Numbered from the stretch's first letter, positions 1 through 7,815 are shown. The stretch: DNA of 12,483 bases from Smittium culicis (GCA_001970855.1 LSSN01000585.1:1-12483), one strand, 5' to 3'. Numbers and translations are program-made. The notes: generated by a model not told the origin, from the sequence alone.

Positions 1-170
1 TAATATTCTAATACTAATAAATTCCTCTGCTGGTCTACCGGCTGCGTACCCAAAGGGAAATGGGATCAATCTACCAACCTAAAGACCCATCCACGCATTT
101 CTTCAAGTAGGCTGGAAGACTGAAGTTACAAGCAGTCATTGAATTAAGCTCGTTCCAACAAAATTGAATT
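1..170. repeat. GC-rich 170-bp direct repeat, copy 1 (possible ncRNA gene or short interspersed element; may extend left of the window)
   Basis: The same 170 bases recur at 3839-4008 at a constant offset of 3838, with no gaps and only about five differences. The first 127 bases are identical, and all changes fall at about 128-155. The core (about 25-125) is near 45-50% GC in a background near 20%, which is how structural RNA genes stand out in AT-rich genomes. No ORF of note runs through it. The right boundary is sharp: after AATTGAATT the two copies diverge completely. The left boundary is unknown because the window starts here. I do not recognise it as a spliceosomal RNA, 5S, tRNA or RNase P. 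Strand is unresolved. Confidence 0.85.
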
Positions 171-246
171 CGTTACTTTAGTGTGTCTATAGCCTATAAT
201 ATATGCTCGATAAGAATAGTTACACTATTAATTATACTTCACTAAT

Positions 247-432
247 CCTTTCATGGGTGGTTGACTATTTTTGATCTACCAAATAGAGCCAATCGAGTTC
301 AATTATAATACTATAATTCTGAGTCCTTAAGAAATATTGGTTAAAAGTAAAATACCAGCAAACAATAGTGTGCTGATAAATAATAAACAAATCTATAAAT
401 TCATTTTTTTAAGAGCTTTGGACGGGAAAGGT
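247..432 (+). mobile_element. piggyBac-like MITE, copy P1
   Basis: This non-coding element of about 186 bp is homologous along its whole length to the copies at 2013 and 10013. Shared blocks include CTATTTTTGATCTACCAAAT near the left end, TATTGGT and AATAATAAAC in the middle, and GGACGGGAAAGG at the right end. The left terminus is eroded (TCCTTTCATGGG against CCCTTTCACGAG) and its flank is CTAA instead of TTAA. The right end abuts copy P2 across a TTTAAA centre. Precise TTAA flanks and CCCT-beginning ends are the established hallmark of piggyBac-superfamily elements; assignment of this copy is by homology to better preserved ones. It has no transposase. Confidence 0.8.
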
Positions 433-450
433 TTAAACCTTTCCCGTCCA
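419..450. repeat. Perfect 32-bp palindrome at the junction of two inverted MITEs
   Basis: The centre lies between 434 and 435. Arms 419-434 and 435-450 are perfect reverse complements, running from TGGACGGGAAAGG outward from a TTTAAA core. It consists of the right ends of P1 and P2 facing each other over a shared TTAA (433-436). Both inner terminal bases differ from the family consensus in a symmetric way: G to T on one side, C to A on the other. Confidence 0.9.
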
Positions 451-625
451 GCACTCTTTAAAAAAACTAAAATAATGACTCGATTATGGTTTATAATGAA
501 ATTTATTATTTGCTGTATAGCTACAATATACCAATATCATTTAAAATCTCGGAATTAGATTATTTTTATCGAATTAAGTTGGCTATATTTTGTAGATCAA
601 AAATAGTCTACCGCGCGGGAAAGGG
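437..625 (-). mobile_element. piggyBac-like MITE, copy P2 (inverted relative to P1)
   Basis: This is a 189-bp copy in the opposite orientation. On the plus strand it ends with GTAGATCAAAAATAGTCTAC followed by CGCGCGGGAAAGGG, then an exact TTAA at 626-629. Its reverse complement aligns throughout with the copies at 2013 and 10013 (CCCTTTCCCG end, TATAGCCAA, ATATTGGTAT, AATAATAAAT, AAAGAGTGCTGGACGGGAAAGG). The outer terminal repeat is intact; the inner one joins P1 in the palindrome. A short ORF that can be read across P1 and P2 is not a gene. Confidence 0.88.
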
Positions 626-629
626 TTAA

Positions 630-1330
630 TCTTTTTGTCGCATTGTGAGGTATTTTATTATGTGATTATCTGATTCCAAGATTATAGGAATCTTATTCTC
701 TCTTCACGTTAACATTTAGAATTAATAAATATTGATCTTGTACCAAATTATTTAGTTATTAAACATAATTTAGTATTTGTTCTTGGAAAGAACTATTCAA
801 CACAGCAAGCAACTCTTTTTGGCAGTTATCACACTAATATTATTAGTACACAAAAGCTGTGAGATTCAAATAACTTATTTGAACTTCTTTGATATAAAAC
901 TTGCATAAAAAAAATCATATTTGGTAAAATTATCATATACAAAAAATTTTTTAAATGTGCGATTTAGATAAAAAGTTCGAGACTCAAACTGTTTTTAGCT
1001 TTGCATCGGACTTAGCAACACGATATTAGAACAGGTTAATTCATTCCAATAAATACTACTAGCACCTATAAATAGGCATAAACGATTTAATGTAAATTTA
1101 ATAGGCAACTGTTAATATCTCAGTATATATAGTTTAAATTAGATTCTGGTAAGAGTATAAATAAGCTAATAATAAATTCGCTGATCTCATTTTGGAGCTA
1201 TCAAACATAATTATAAACTTAGAAATTGGCCTGTATTTGAATAGCTAATCACAAACTTAATTTTATTACAAAGTTTGAAAAATAACTAACCAAAATATAT
1301 AAATTTCTACAATATCTCATCACTGAATTT
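630..1330. other. AT-rich spacer without a recognisable gene
   Basis: No ORF, tRNA or repeat homology was found in this stretch. It holds a near-perfect palindrome at 865-883 (TTCAAATAA, one base, TTATTTGAA) and a 15-nt palindrome at 833-847 (ACTAATATTATTAGT). Both are AT-rich enough to be background. Nothing else was seen. Confidence 0.6.
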
Positions 1331-1382
1331 CTATCTTAGTTTATTTACCGCGTATTTTCTATTATTGTTATCGTACCAATAA
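1331..1382 (+). repeat. Left arm of a long-range inverted repeat (partner 3755-3808)
   Basis: The reverse complement of 1331-1382 aligns with 3755-3808 at about 80% identity with small gaps. It includes a perfect 15-bp block (TTATCGTACCAATAA here at 1368-1382) and matching GCGG and TAAACTAA blocks further out. The arms point at each other across about 2.4 kb. This may be the terminal inverted repeats of a decayed DNA transposon, or two independent inverted insertions of a short repeat. No TSD was resolved. Confidence 0.65.
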
Positions 1383-2008
1383 AATCTCGTAAAAATAATA
1401 CAATATCTCATATTTTTATTATTTGTATTAATAGAGAAATATTAATAATCCTTAGCAATAAATTTATAAACACATAAATGAATTTTTTAAAAAAGTTTAA
1501 TCTTTCAAGCGCAAAATTAAAGCATCAGTCGTAGTTTTTTTTTATTATTAAATGGTCAGAAAAATGTATACTGGCTCAGTCCTGTTTATTAGGTCTTCAA
1601 TTTGATTATAAATTCATTTTATTTGTGATTTAAATTGATTTTTCTTGTTATTCCTTGCTTTTTTTTTTTTTGAATAGCTACTATTTAATAGCCACTGGCA
1701 GAATTAACCTGGATATTTCAATATTACTATAATTTATCTCTCAATAATTCAATGTACAAAAATAAACATTAATTATATGAAACCTATTTCAGCTGACTTA
1801 TTAATAATATTGTATTATCAAAAAAAAACACTGTCAATAAAACTTTCATGTTTATAAGTGTAAATATTAAAATATAAAATATTTCTATGGAAGTTATTTC
1901 ATTTATAAAATTGTTAGTATAATTATAACAAAAAAAGCATTTTACCATTTTAATTTGTATAAAAAGCATATGATTAAGTTTGTAAAATTCAACGAACAAT
2001 ATTATTGA
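1383..2008. other. AT-rich spacer inside the inverted-repeat block
   Basis: No gene was recognised. It contains a T13 run at 1659-1671. A short ORF on the minus strand near 1784-1999 is low-complexity and has no family features, so I do not call it a gene. If 1331-3808 was once a single element, this would be part of its eroded interior. Confidence 0.5.
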
Positions 2009-2012
2009 TTAA

Positions 2013-2200
2013 CCCTTTCACGAGCGGTAGACCATTTTTGATCTACCAAATATAGCCAATTGTGTATAATTACTCTATAAAATTCCGAAGCTTTAATGGT
2101 TATTAGTTTATTGTATTAAAACAACAAATAATTAATTTGCTTATTAACCATAAACGAATCATAAAATTGATTTTTTTAAAGAGTGTTGGACGGGAAAGGG
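2013..2200 (+). mobile_element. piggyBac-like MITE, copy P3 (TTAA on both sides)
   Basis: This 188-bp element is flanked by TTAA at 2009-2012 and at 2201-2204. The left end is CCCTTTCACG; the reverse complement of the right end is CCCTTTCCCG, a 10-bp terminal inverted repeat with one mismatch. Just inside the left end, GGTAGA (2026-2031) and TCTACC can form a 6-bp hairpin around an A/T loop. It is one of the two best-preserved copies and, with the copy at 10013, defines the family. It has no coding capacity, so transposition would need a piggyBac transposase supplied in trans; that enzyme is not in this window. Confidence 0.93.
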
Positions 2201-2254
2201 TTAAAAGGTCTAGAATCTGCAATGAGCCATATTACCAAAAGTTATAAAGCTCTA

Positions 2255-2300
2255 GAGCTGCTACGGTGGCTGAGAGGTGGGGAGGCGGCGGTATTTTAGG
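2255..2300 (+). mobile_element. GC-rich tRNA-like head, possible eroded SINE relative
   Basis: This is a GC-rich island in AT-rich sequence. It starts with GAGCTGCTA, which is also found in the SINE at 10950 and at 4022. Bases 2267-2277 read TGGCTGAGAGG, a good fit to the tRNA A-box consensus, and 2268-2286 resemble a Leu/Ser-type D arm. No B box, anticodon stem or closing acceptor strand follows, so it is not an intact tRNA. The AT-rich 100 bases that follow loosely resemble those after 10980 and end in A7 (2381-2387). No TSD was found. A short shared motif alone could explain the similarity. Confidence 0.35.
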
Positions 2301-2392
2301 AGAAATAATTTTTTATTCATTTTTTTAATTTTTGTAAAATTTCTAATAATTTTTTGTTAGTGTTCAAATTGAGCCTTCCTAAAAAAATGTCA

Positions 2393-2412
2393 TAGCTTGC
2401 TTCCACAAGCTA
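2393..2412. other. 7-bp hairpin
   Basis: TAGCTTG (2393-2399) and CAAGCTA (2406-2412) are exact reverse complements around the 6-nt loop CTTCCA. It lies between the tRNA-like island and a MITE-like element. It is not followed by a T tract, so there is no reason to call it a terminator. Confidence 0.5.
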
Positions 2413-2423
2413 CTAAAAGAAAT

Positions 2424-2624
2424 ATATGGTATATTATTAGGAGAGGCGGAATAACTTTTCTTGAAAATTCTATTTGCTTACGTCAATTAGGTATAGCTAT
2501 TCGCTGTATCAAATATTACATTCTAAGATAATTATCTAAAAAGATTTATAAACACAAGTAAATTTATTGAGTAGGAAATTATTAATAGGAATAGTTTCAC
2601 TCGTCAAAATAATCGCTCATATAC
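2424..2624 (+). mobile_element. MITE-like family 2, copy A
   Basis: This element of about 200 bp is homologous to 9183-9382. The left ends share ATTAGGAG(A/G)(A/G)GCGGAA (to within a base or two) and then the block ATTTGCTTAC with TTAGGT. Left and right ends of this copy are recognisable but diverged inverted repeats (left ATATATGG...GGCGGAA; right TTTCACTCG...GCTCATATA). No ORF was found. The target-site duplication is unresolved: a GAAA or GAAAT lies near both borders but not in exact register. The superfamily is unknown. Confidence 0.65.
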
Positions 2625-2705
2625 GAAATCTAACCTGTATAAGATAATCGTGATATTTTAATAGTGCTAGTTTTATTAATGAGTGCAAATAGTAAAATGA
2701 GTATT

Positions 2706-2720
2706 AAAAGAGTGTTGGGG
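2706..2720 (+). mobile_element. Orphan fragment resembling the right end of the piggyBac-like MITE
   Basis: AAAGAGTGTTGG (2707-2718) matches the conserved subterminal block of P3 exactly. It is followed by GG and then TTAA (2721-2724), as if the ACGGGAAAG segment of a normal right end had been deleted. Upstream sequence does not align convincingly with the family. It may be a deletion relic or coincidence. Confidence 0.3.
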
Positions 2721-2724
2721 TTAA

Positions 2725-3754
2725 CTAGTAATAATCTGTGTAACATGAGCTAATTAATAAAACAGGGTGTACAAATAAGATTTGTATATTGTTTTTTATA
2801 TATTAAGCATTTGTAAACTAATGCAAATTATACCTTGACTAATCACCACTATTTACAAACAAAAATTTTATAGGTCAGTAATTAATATAATATTATATTT
2901 GGATTACAAACCGGAGCACATAATAAACAAAAAAATTTCAATCATGCTTTTTTAGTTACAGGCTTTAATAAAAAGCATAAATTTTTCTGATACAACTTTT
3001 CTCAATCTTTTTAATTAGTATTTATCACCCAGTAAATTTTATAAAAAAAATAAACCTAATAAGAAATTCCTATTAGACGCTCAGGAAATCTTTTCGAAAG
3101 GAATCAATAATAAAGTGAAATATTTATTTTTTTTTAGTTTTTCCTTTTTTTTTATATAATTTCTTTCGCTAATCTTAAACTGAATTCTTGTCATAAAATA
3201 TTTCAATTTTTGGTAATTTGCCACGTATTATATTTCGTTTTTATGAATGTACTTATGAAATCATTTAAAAAATTTTCTATTCGACAAAATCAAAAGCTGT
3301 ATAAATTAAAACTAAAAGCAATGTTAATGATAGTTATTTGTATCGAGTTTGATCATTTTTTTAACGATAAAAAATTGTAATGGCTTTATCTACAGAAAAG
3401 ATATATAACCTTTCTAGCAACTAGATTTTTTATTAAATGATAGTACTAAAAGATAAAGATTATAAATTTTTTAAAAATATTTAGCTTAATAAATGTTGTG
3501 CTAAAAATTTATTTTAAATTTATTTTATAAAATGTTTAATCTTTTATTAAAATGGTAATCATTTTTTTACTTGTAGAAAGTATTCAAATAAATTAATATT
3601 TATATTAAATAGAAATTATAAGCTTTACTTTAAAAAATAACGTACTTCAATGCTACCAAACAAATATATTTTTTCTAAATGTTTGAATTTTCCATTACAA
3701 AATAAATATGAATAACAAAAAATATTAAAGAAACTTTTTTTTAATCTCTGAATC
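2725..3754. other. AT-rich spacer inside the inverted-repeat block
   Basis: About 1 kb with no ORF or RNA gene that I can recognise. It contains one copy of the CCCAGTAAA-centred repeat (3022-3055) and many A or T runs. Nothing else was seen. Confidence 0.5.
3022..3055 (+). repeat. CCCAGTAAA-centred short repeat, copy 1
   Basis: TTATCACCCAGTAAA followed by TTTATAAA and then TAAAC matches 8281-8315 (CTATCGCCCAGTAAA, three extra bases, TTTATAAA, ATAAAC) over about 32 positions with few differences. The 9-mer CCCAGTAAA also appears at 11420 and 11861, and as GCCAGTAAA at 10780, always on the plus strand. Function is unknown. Confidence 0.5.
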
Positions 3755-3808
3755 TTATTGGTACGATAATAACAAAAGAAACTATGCGGAAAAGTAAACT
3801 AAAATAAA
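3755..3808 (-). repeat. Right arm of the long-range inverted repeat (partner 1331-1382)
   Basis: It begins with TTATTGGTACGATAA (3755-3769), the exact reverse complement of 1368-1382, and continues with aligned AGAAA, GCGG and TAAACTAA blocks. It ends about 30 bp before the second copy of the 170-bp GC-rich repeat. Confidence 0.65.
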
Positions 3809-3838
3809 TAGTAAAGTTGGTGCAAGGCATAAAAAAAT

Positions 3839-4008
3839 TAATATTCTAATACTAATAAATTCCTCTGCTGGTCTACCGGCTGCGTACCCAAAGGGAAATG
3901 GGATCAATCTACCAACCTAAAGACCCATCCACGCATTTCTTCAAGTAGGCTGGAAGACTGAAGTTGCAAGCAGTCATGTAATTAAGCTCGTACCAACAAA
4001 ATTGAATT
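3839..4008. repeat. GC-rich 170-bp direct repeat, copy 2 (possible ncRNA gene)
   Basis: This copy is about 97% identical to 1-170 and collinear without gaps. The sequence immediately left of it contains A7 (3831-3837). For a transcript on the minus strand that would be a T7 run just past the end, compatible with a Pol III stop, and the minus strand also carries GATTGATCC, one base off a B box. Neither is decisive in such AT-rich DNA. It is not tRNA-foldable as far as I can see. It does not behave as an LTR: there is no TG...CA ends, primer-binding site or coding interior. Confidence 0.85.
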
Positions 4009-5135
4009 AATTGAGATCGTTGAGCTGCTATTCAGAGCCTAAATCTAATAGGATTAATAAAAAAATAGGTTCCTACCCATAAGTGGGAATGAATGACTGA
4101 CCTGGCAAATAATAAAGAAGCAGTTAAAATTAATCAAAATCTAAAAAAAAATAGGTTTTTAATATGGCTTATTTAACGTTCTTTTAAAATAAAAAAAATA
4201 TTTTAAATCAACTCTGAAAAGAGTTGGGTTTATACAATAGTTATAGTGCTTAATTTTAAAATCCCAAATAAACAGCGTAATCATTATATTAAACATAAAT
4301 TATTACTTTTTTGGTAAAGACTTCTGAATAAAATCATATCATCATCTTAAATTAACAGTATAAATAACATGTAATAAAAATTAGAGTATATATAAATACA
4401 AGAATATGAGATTAACGATCTAGATAAAAATATTATTTTATAAAATAAGAACTATTTTTATAACTCAAGAGATTATTATTGAATTAATTAATTTTATGCT
4501 ATTTAAACAGGTACATTAAAAAAAATTCAGAAATCTTTTAATTGAGAATTTAAAGTAAAAATATTCAGTATTTTGTTATTGAATTTTCAAAATTCATGGA
4601 TAATTATAAGACAATTCAACGGTTATGTAATTTTTAAAATTAGTTATAATATAGTTTTGTAAGAAATAATCCCAAGAAAAAAAAAGATAAAAATCTAATT
4701 GTATTTATTTCAAGCTACATAAAAAATAACTAAAATACTATCCAAATTTTGGTTATATTTTTATTCGAGACTTGGTATAGCTTACATAAAATCCTTATTA
4801 AGTAATTCAAATTCAATATTAAAAAAAGATTTTATAAACTAATTAAAGAGACTTAACATTAAATCTAGAAAAGTATTACAGGTATATTTTTATAAATCAA
4901 TTAAAGTTTTCTAATAAATGATTTAACTAAATTTAATGAATACAACAATAACTGATAATTCTGTTTAAAAAATTAATTTTTATCAAATTAAATATCATAA
5001 TTCCTTTATAAAAAAAAAATATGTAAAAATCTTTAATAGGTTGTAATATATAATTAAATGATTGTATATGTAACAAAAGAGCTTATATGAGATTATGAAT
5101 TGTATAATATCTACTCTAAGCTTCCGCTTTAGTTT
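4009..5135. other. AT-rich spacer downstream of the transcription-factor gene
   Basis: No gene is visible. It holds GAGCTGCTA (4022-4030, shared with two other GC-rich islands), a compact hairpin at 4209-4226 and a 16-bp palindrome TTATTTTATAAAATAA at 4433-4448. The 3' untranslated region of the gene at 5136-7475 must lie in the right-hand part. No specific polyadenylation signal can be picked out of the A/T background. Confidence 0.5.
4209..4226. other. Stem-loop with GAAA loop
   Basis: CAACTCT (4209-4215) and AGAGTTG (4220-4226) form a perfect 7-bp stem closed by the 4-nt loop GAAA, a GNRA-type loop if transcribed from the plus strand. It stands alone in spacer DNA about 0.9 kb beyond the 3' end of the gene. 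Role unknown. Confidence 0.5.
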
Positions 5136-7475
5136 TTATGCTTCTTGTAAGTATGGCTCGAATGAATTTAAATGTGCTATTGATACTTTACTTGTGTAAT
5201 TATATATATTTTTATTTTTTTGTGTAATTTGATCAAAAATTAGCTGTTGATTTTCGCTTTTTTTGCTTATACTTGAGTATAAGCCAGCTTCGCTATATCT
5301 ATTTTGCGTATAAATCCCTGGCTCAAAAGATTTGAACTCAAAAAAAGAGCTACCATTATAATATTTACTATTCTTATCATAGTTTTCACAAAAAAAAAAT
5401 CTATTTGACAAAGCATTAGTATCGCTAGGAGTCGCTTCGCTTCCAAATCTGAAATCTCTGCTATTGCTGATTTTATCATGATTTTCTATTAATTTCGATA
5501 TATTAGTGTTTCTTGACTGTATAAACCCAGATTTTATCCAGTTTTCGATAAAAGCGTATTTGTAATCAGGGCAATCCACATTTATTGAGCAACATAAATA
5601 GCTCGTATGAGATGTATTTATATTTAAATACCAAATATTAACATCTTTCTTTGTGAGCCTACTTATTTCAAGTTCAGGAAATGATTCTATATACTTCATG
5701 TTAGACGAAACAGTTCGTAAATATATGCTGTGGCTGTATCTAGCTTTATTTTTATATTCGTAGGAATCTGCTGAGAGATGGCTATATTTGCTAAAAATGT
5801 TTGATAAGAAAAAATAAGAAGATCTGACAATATGATATTTGGGATAGTCATGAAGTTTAAGGGCGTTTAAAAGAACGAGCAATGACCGAATAGAAGCATA
5901 AAATATTATGCTGCTAAAAAACGATGAGCTAAAGTATTCGGTAGCCCATTTTAAAATGTTTGAAATCTGAATTGACATTTCTACGCATACTGATTTTGCA
6001 TTTTTAGCCTTTAGTAGATATATTAATTCCAAGTTATAGTTTACAATTTCAGTTTGATGAAGAATAAGTCTCGCTAGCCTATAAAGCAGCCCGCAATAAA
6101 AAAAAACATAGTATTTTTCGTTCATTTCTTCTTTACTTAATACTTCGGTAGGATGGAAAGATCCTTTACTGTTAAAGTATCTGCTAAAATGAGATTTATA
6201 TAACCTTTCGTATTCATTTATTCTACCGTTTAAGCGTTCAAAATTCGAGTGATAATTGGTCTTTTCTTTTAACAGGTTTACTTTGATCCTGTTTGCATAT
6301 GTAGTCACCAAATCCAGTTCTATGTGGATTTTTGAAATTAGATATATTTCATCAGTTTTCTTCACGCCTGTTTGATTGAATTTTTGATTTTGAAAATCAA
6401 TGTTTTGATATAAATCTGAAGAATGGTTATTATAAAAATAATCATCCGACGGCAAGTATACAGATATCATCTCTTTCTTTATATAACTTACAAACCCATG
6501 TACACACGCTAACTCAGATTTGGTGTTATACACAAGCCAAAATACTCTTCTTTTATATTCGTCTTCAATAATTTCCAAGTTATTTTTTATTTCAACTTTC
6601 TTTTTTGAGTCCAACGCATAAAGCCTTAATATGTTAGAATATGTTGATGCCAAATTAGTTAGTCTAACATTTTTATCGCCGTCTGATATACCAGCGTAGT
6701 GGATACCTAATAGAACTAGACTAAAGATCTTGTCAGTAGTAATATCCTTTGGAGTTAATTCTATAAATTTGAGCGCTTTATCCGCATATATTGAGCCACA
6801 CATATATATGTGATCCTTAAAGTATGATTTGTTTTCTATTAGCTTTACGCCGAAAGATAGTAGGGAGTATCTTAAATAGTTTGGAACATTTTTTTTCTTT
6901 AACCTCCATAGAAAATGAGATTTACTTAAAACTTGAGATACTATTGTTCTTTTAAAAATTCTATCTATTATCTCTTCGGGAAATTTTTCGTTTTCATCAT
7001 AGTTCCCTATTTCTAGAGACGAGCTATTAAATACAGATTCCAAAATACTTTTCTCGTGCTCCAAGATATTTTTAAATTCATCACTAGGATATTTTGGATC
7101 TCTTTTATCTAAATTCAAATTCTTTCTACGTCTTTTTGGGTTATTTTCTAGGTTTGACACAGTATTTATCTTTTTGAAAGCGTCTTTAGTTTTGGAGGGT
7201 ATTTTTGATATCAAGCTGTTTATTCTATTGAGCTTCAGGTTTATTCCTTTTACTTCTGAACAAATCTCGCTGATTGTAAATACCTCTTGATAGTTACAAA
7301 GCCTATCAAATTTTTTGCATAATCCGCATACTGGTCGTTCGCCGTCGCATTTAATTCTTTTTTTCCTGCACATTCCACAAGAATGAAAAGTCTTGCCGTA
7401 TTTAAGGGCTTTAAATGATTTGATTTTGGTCTTTGGCTCGATTATATTGACATCTATAATGTTATTAGAGCTCAT
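5136..7475 (-). CDS. Zn(II)2Cys6 fungal-type transcription factor
   Basis: A 779-residue protein, predicted nuclear and DNA-binding. Residues 33-60 have the exact binuclear zinc-cluster spacing C33-x2-C36-x6-C43-x6-C50-x2-C53-x6-C60, with the basic run RKKRIK between the second and third cysteines and the loop proline at 48. Residues 71-92 form a regular heptad pattern (I71, I78, I85, I92 and V75, L82, I89), a likely dimerisation coiled coil after the linker. PKRRRK at 113-118 is a likely nuclear signal. Residues about 165-345 fit the fungal middle homology region, including SLVLLGIHYAG (252-262) and the EYKRRVFW signature (306-313). The C-terminal 400 residues show no domain I can name. The start has A at -3 and lies just before the zinc cluster; no introns are apparent, and GC is higher than in the flanks. 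Upstream, TCCTTTCTTT and a TATA-like stretch (7502-7521) lie 30-45 bases from the ATG, but AT-richness makes them weak evidence. Its target genes cannot be told from sequence. Confidence 0.94.
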   Translation of the reverse strand: MSSNNIIDVNIIEPKTKIKSFKALKYGKTFHSCGMCRKKRIKCDGERPVCGLCKKFDRLCNYQEVFTISEICSEVKGINLKLNRINSLISKIPSKTKDAFKKINTVSNLENNPKRRRKNLNLDKRDPKYPSDEFKNILEHEKSILESVFNSSSLEIGNYDENEKFPEEIIDRIFKRTIVSQVLSKSHFLWRLKKKNVPNYLRYSLLSFGVKLIENKSYFKDHIYMCGSIYADKALKFIELTPKDITTDKIFSLVLLGIHYAGISDGDKNVRLTNLASTYSNILRLYALDSKKKVEIKNNLEIIEDEYKRRVFWLVYNTKSELACVHGFVSYIKKEMISVYLPSDDYFYNNHSSDLYQNIDFQNQKFNQTGVKKTDEIYLISKIHIELDLVTTYANRIKVNLLKEKTNYHSNFERLNGRINEYERLYKSHFSRYFNSKGSFHPTEVLSKEEMNEKYYVFFYCGLLYRLARLILHQTEIVNYNLELIYLLKAKNAKSVCVEMSIQISNILKWATEYFSSSFFSSIIFYASIRSLLVLLNALKLHDYPKYHIVRSSYFFLSNIFSKYSHLSADSYEYKNKARYSHSIYLRTVSSNMKYIESFPELEISRLTKKDVNIWYLNINTSHTSYLCCSINVDCPDYKYAFIENWIKSGFIQSRNTNISKLIENHDKISNSRDFRFGSEATPSDTNALSNRFFFCENYDKNSKYYNGSSFFEFKSFEPGIYTQNRYSEAGLYSSISKKSENQQLIFDQITQKNKNIYNYTSKVSIAHLNSFEPYLQEA

Positions 7476-7554
7476 TTTTACTTTTATTAAAACCTCGTTT
7501 TAAAGAAAGGATAAAATTATATTTGGCATATATTAAATAATTGCTTTATTAAAT

Positions 7555-7815
7555 TCAGAATTTGAAAAGAAATCTAATATAATTTATATGATTTATTTTT
7601 TCTTTTTTTAGGCATTCAAATATCAAAGATAAAATTGACGCTATTATAATTAGTCCTGGGTAAGCATTTTTAATAAAAAAATTAAAGCTCGTGGAAAACT
7701 GTTTAATTGAAGAGCATATTAACGTATAAAATACAAAGTAGGAAAACGTATCATTCGTACCTCTTGAGAATTTTGATAACTGGTTTTTGCTAGCGTTTAA
7801 ATTCATATGTGGCAT
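7555..7815 (-). CDS. Hypothetical small membrane-like ORF (doubtful)
   Basis: An 86-codon ORF on the same strand as the transcription factor, ending about 80 bp before its start codon. The predicted peptide has two hydrophobic stretches: FSYFVFYTLICSS, and AYPGLIIIASILSLIFECL followed by KKEK, which would fit a tail-anchored or two-span membrane peptide. I recognise no family. In sequence this AT-rich, random ORFs tend to encode F, I, L, K and N and so look membrane-like, and 86 codons is within chance. Alternatives are a translated upstream ORF in the leader of the downstream gene, an exon, or noise. Local GC is slightly above the spacer level. Confidence 0.2.
   Translation of the reverse strand: MPHMNLNASKNQLSKFSRGTNDTFSYFVFYTLICSSIKQFSTSFNFFIKNAYPGLIIIASILSLIFECLKKEKINHINYIRFLFKF

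Noticed and set aside
337..558. 73-codon plus-strand ORF
   Set aside because: It runs across the junction of two MITE copies in opposite orientation and reads through their terminal repeats; a chance ORF.
975..983. GTTCGAGAC as a tRNA B box
   Set aside because: The word fits the B-box consensus, but the flanks do not form a T stem and no A box, anticodon arm or acceptor stem is present.
1784..1999. 71-codon minus-strand ORF
   Set aside because: Low-complexity F/I/N/K peptide with no family feature in very AT-rich spacer; length is within chance.
2420..2630. GAAAT as the TSD of MITE-like family 2
   Set aside because: The word lies near both borders of copy A but not in the same register, and copy B shows no matching duplication.
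1..4008. The two 170-bp direct repeats as LTRs of a 4-kb retrotransposon
   Set aside because: They lack TG...CA ends, a primer-binding site, a polypurine tract beside the right copy, and any gag or pol coding sequence between them.
4433..4448. A/T palindromes such as TTATTTTATAAAATAA as regulatory sites
   Set aside because: Similar palindromes occur all over the spacers (for example 833-847 and 11754-11767) and are expected at this base composition.
5267..5479. 70-codon minus-strand ORF
   Set aside because: Lies in another frame inside the transcription-factor gene; a shadow.
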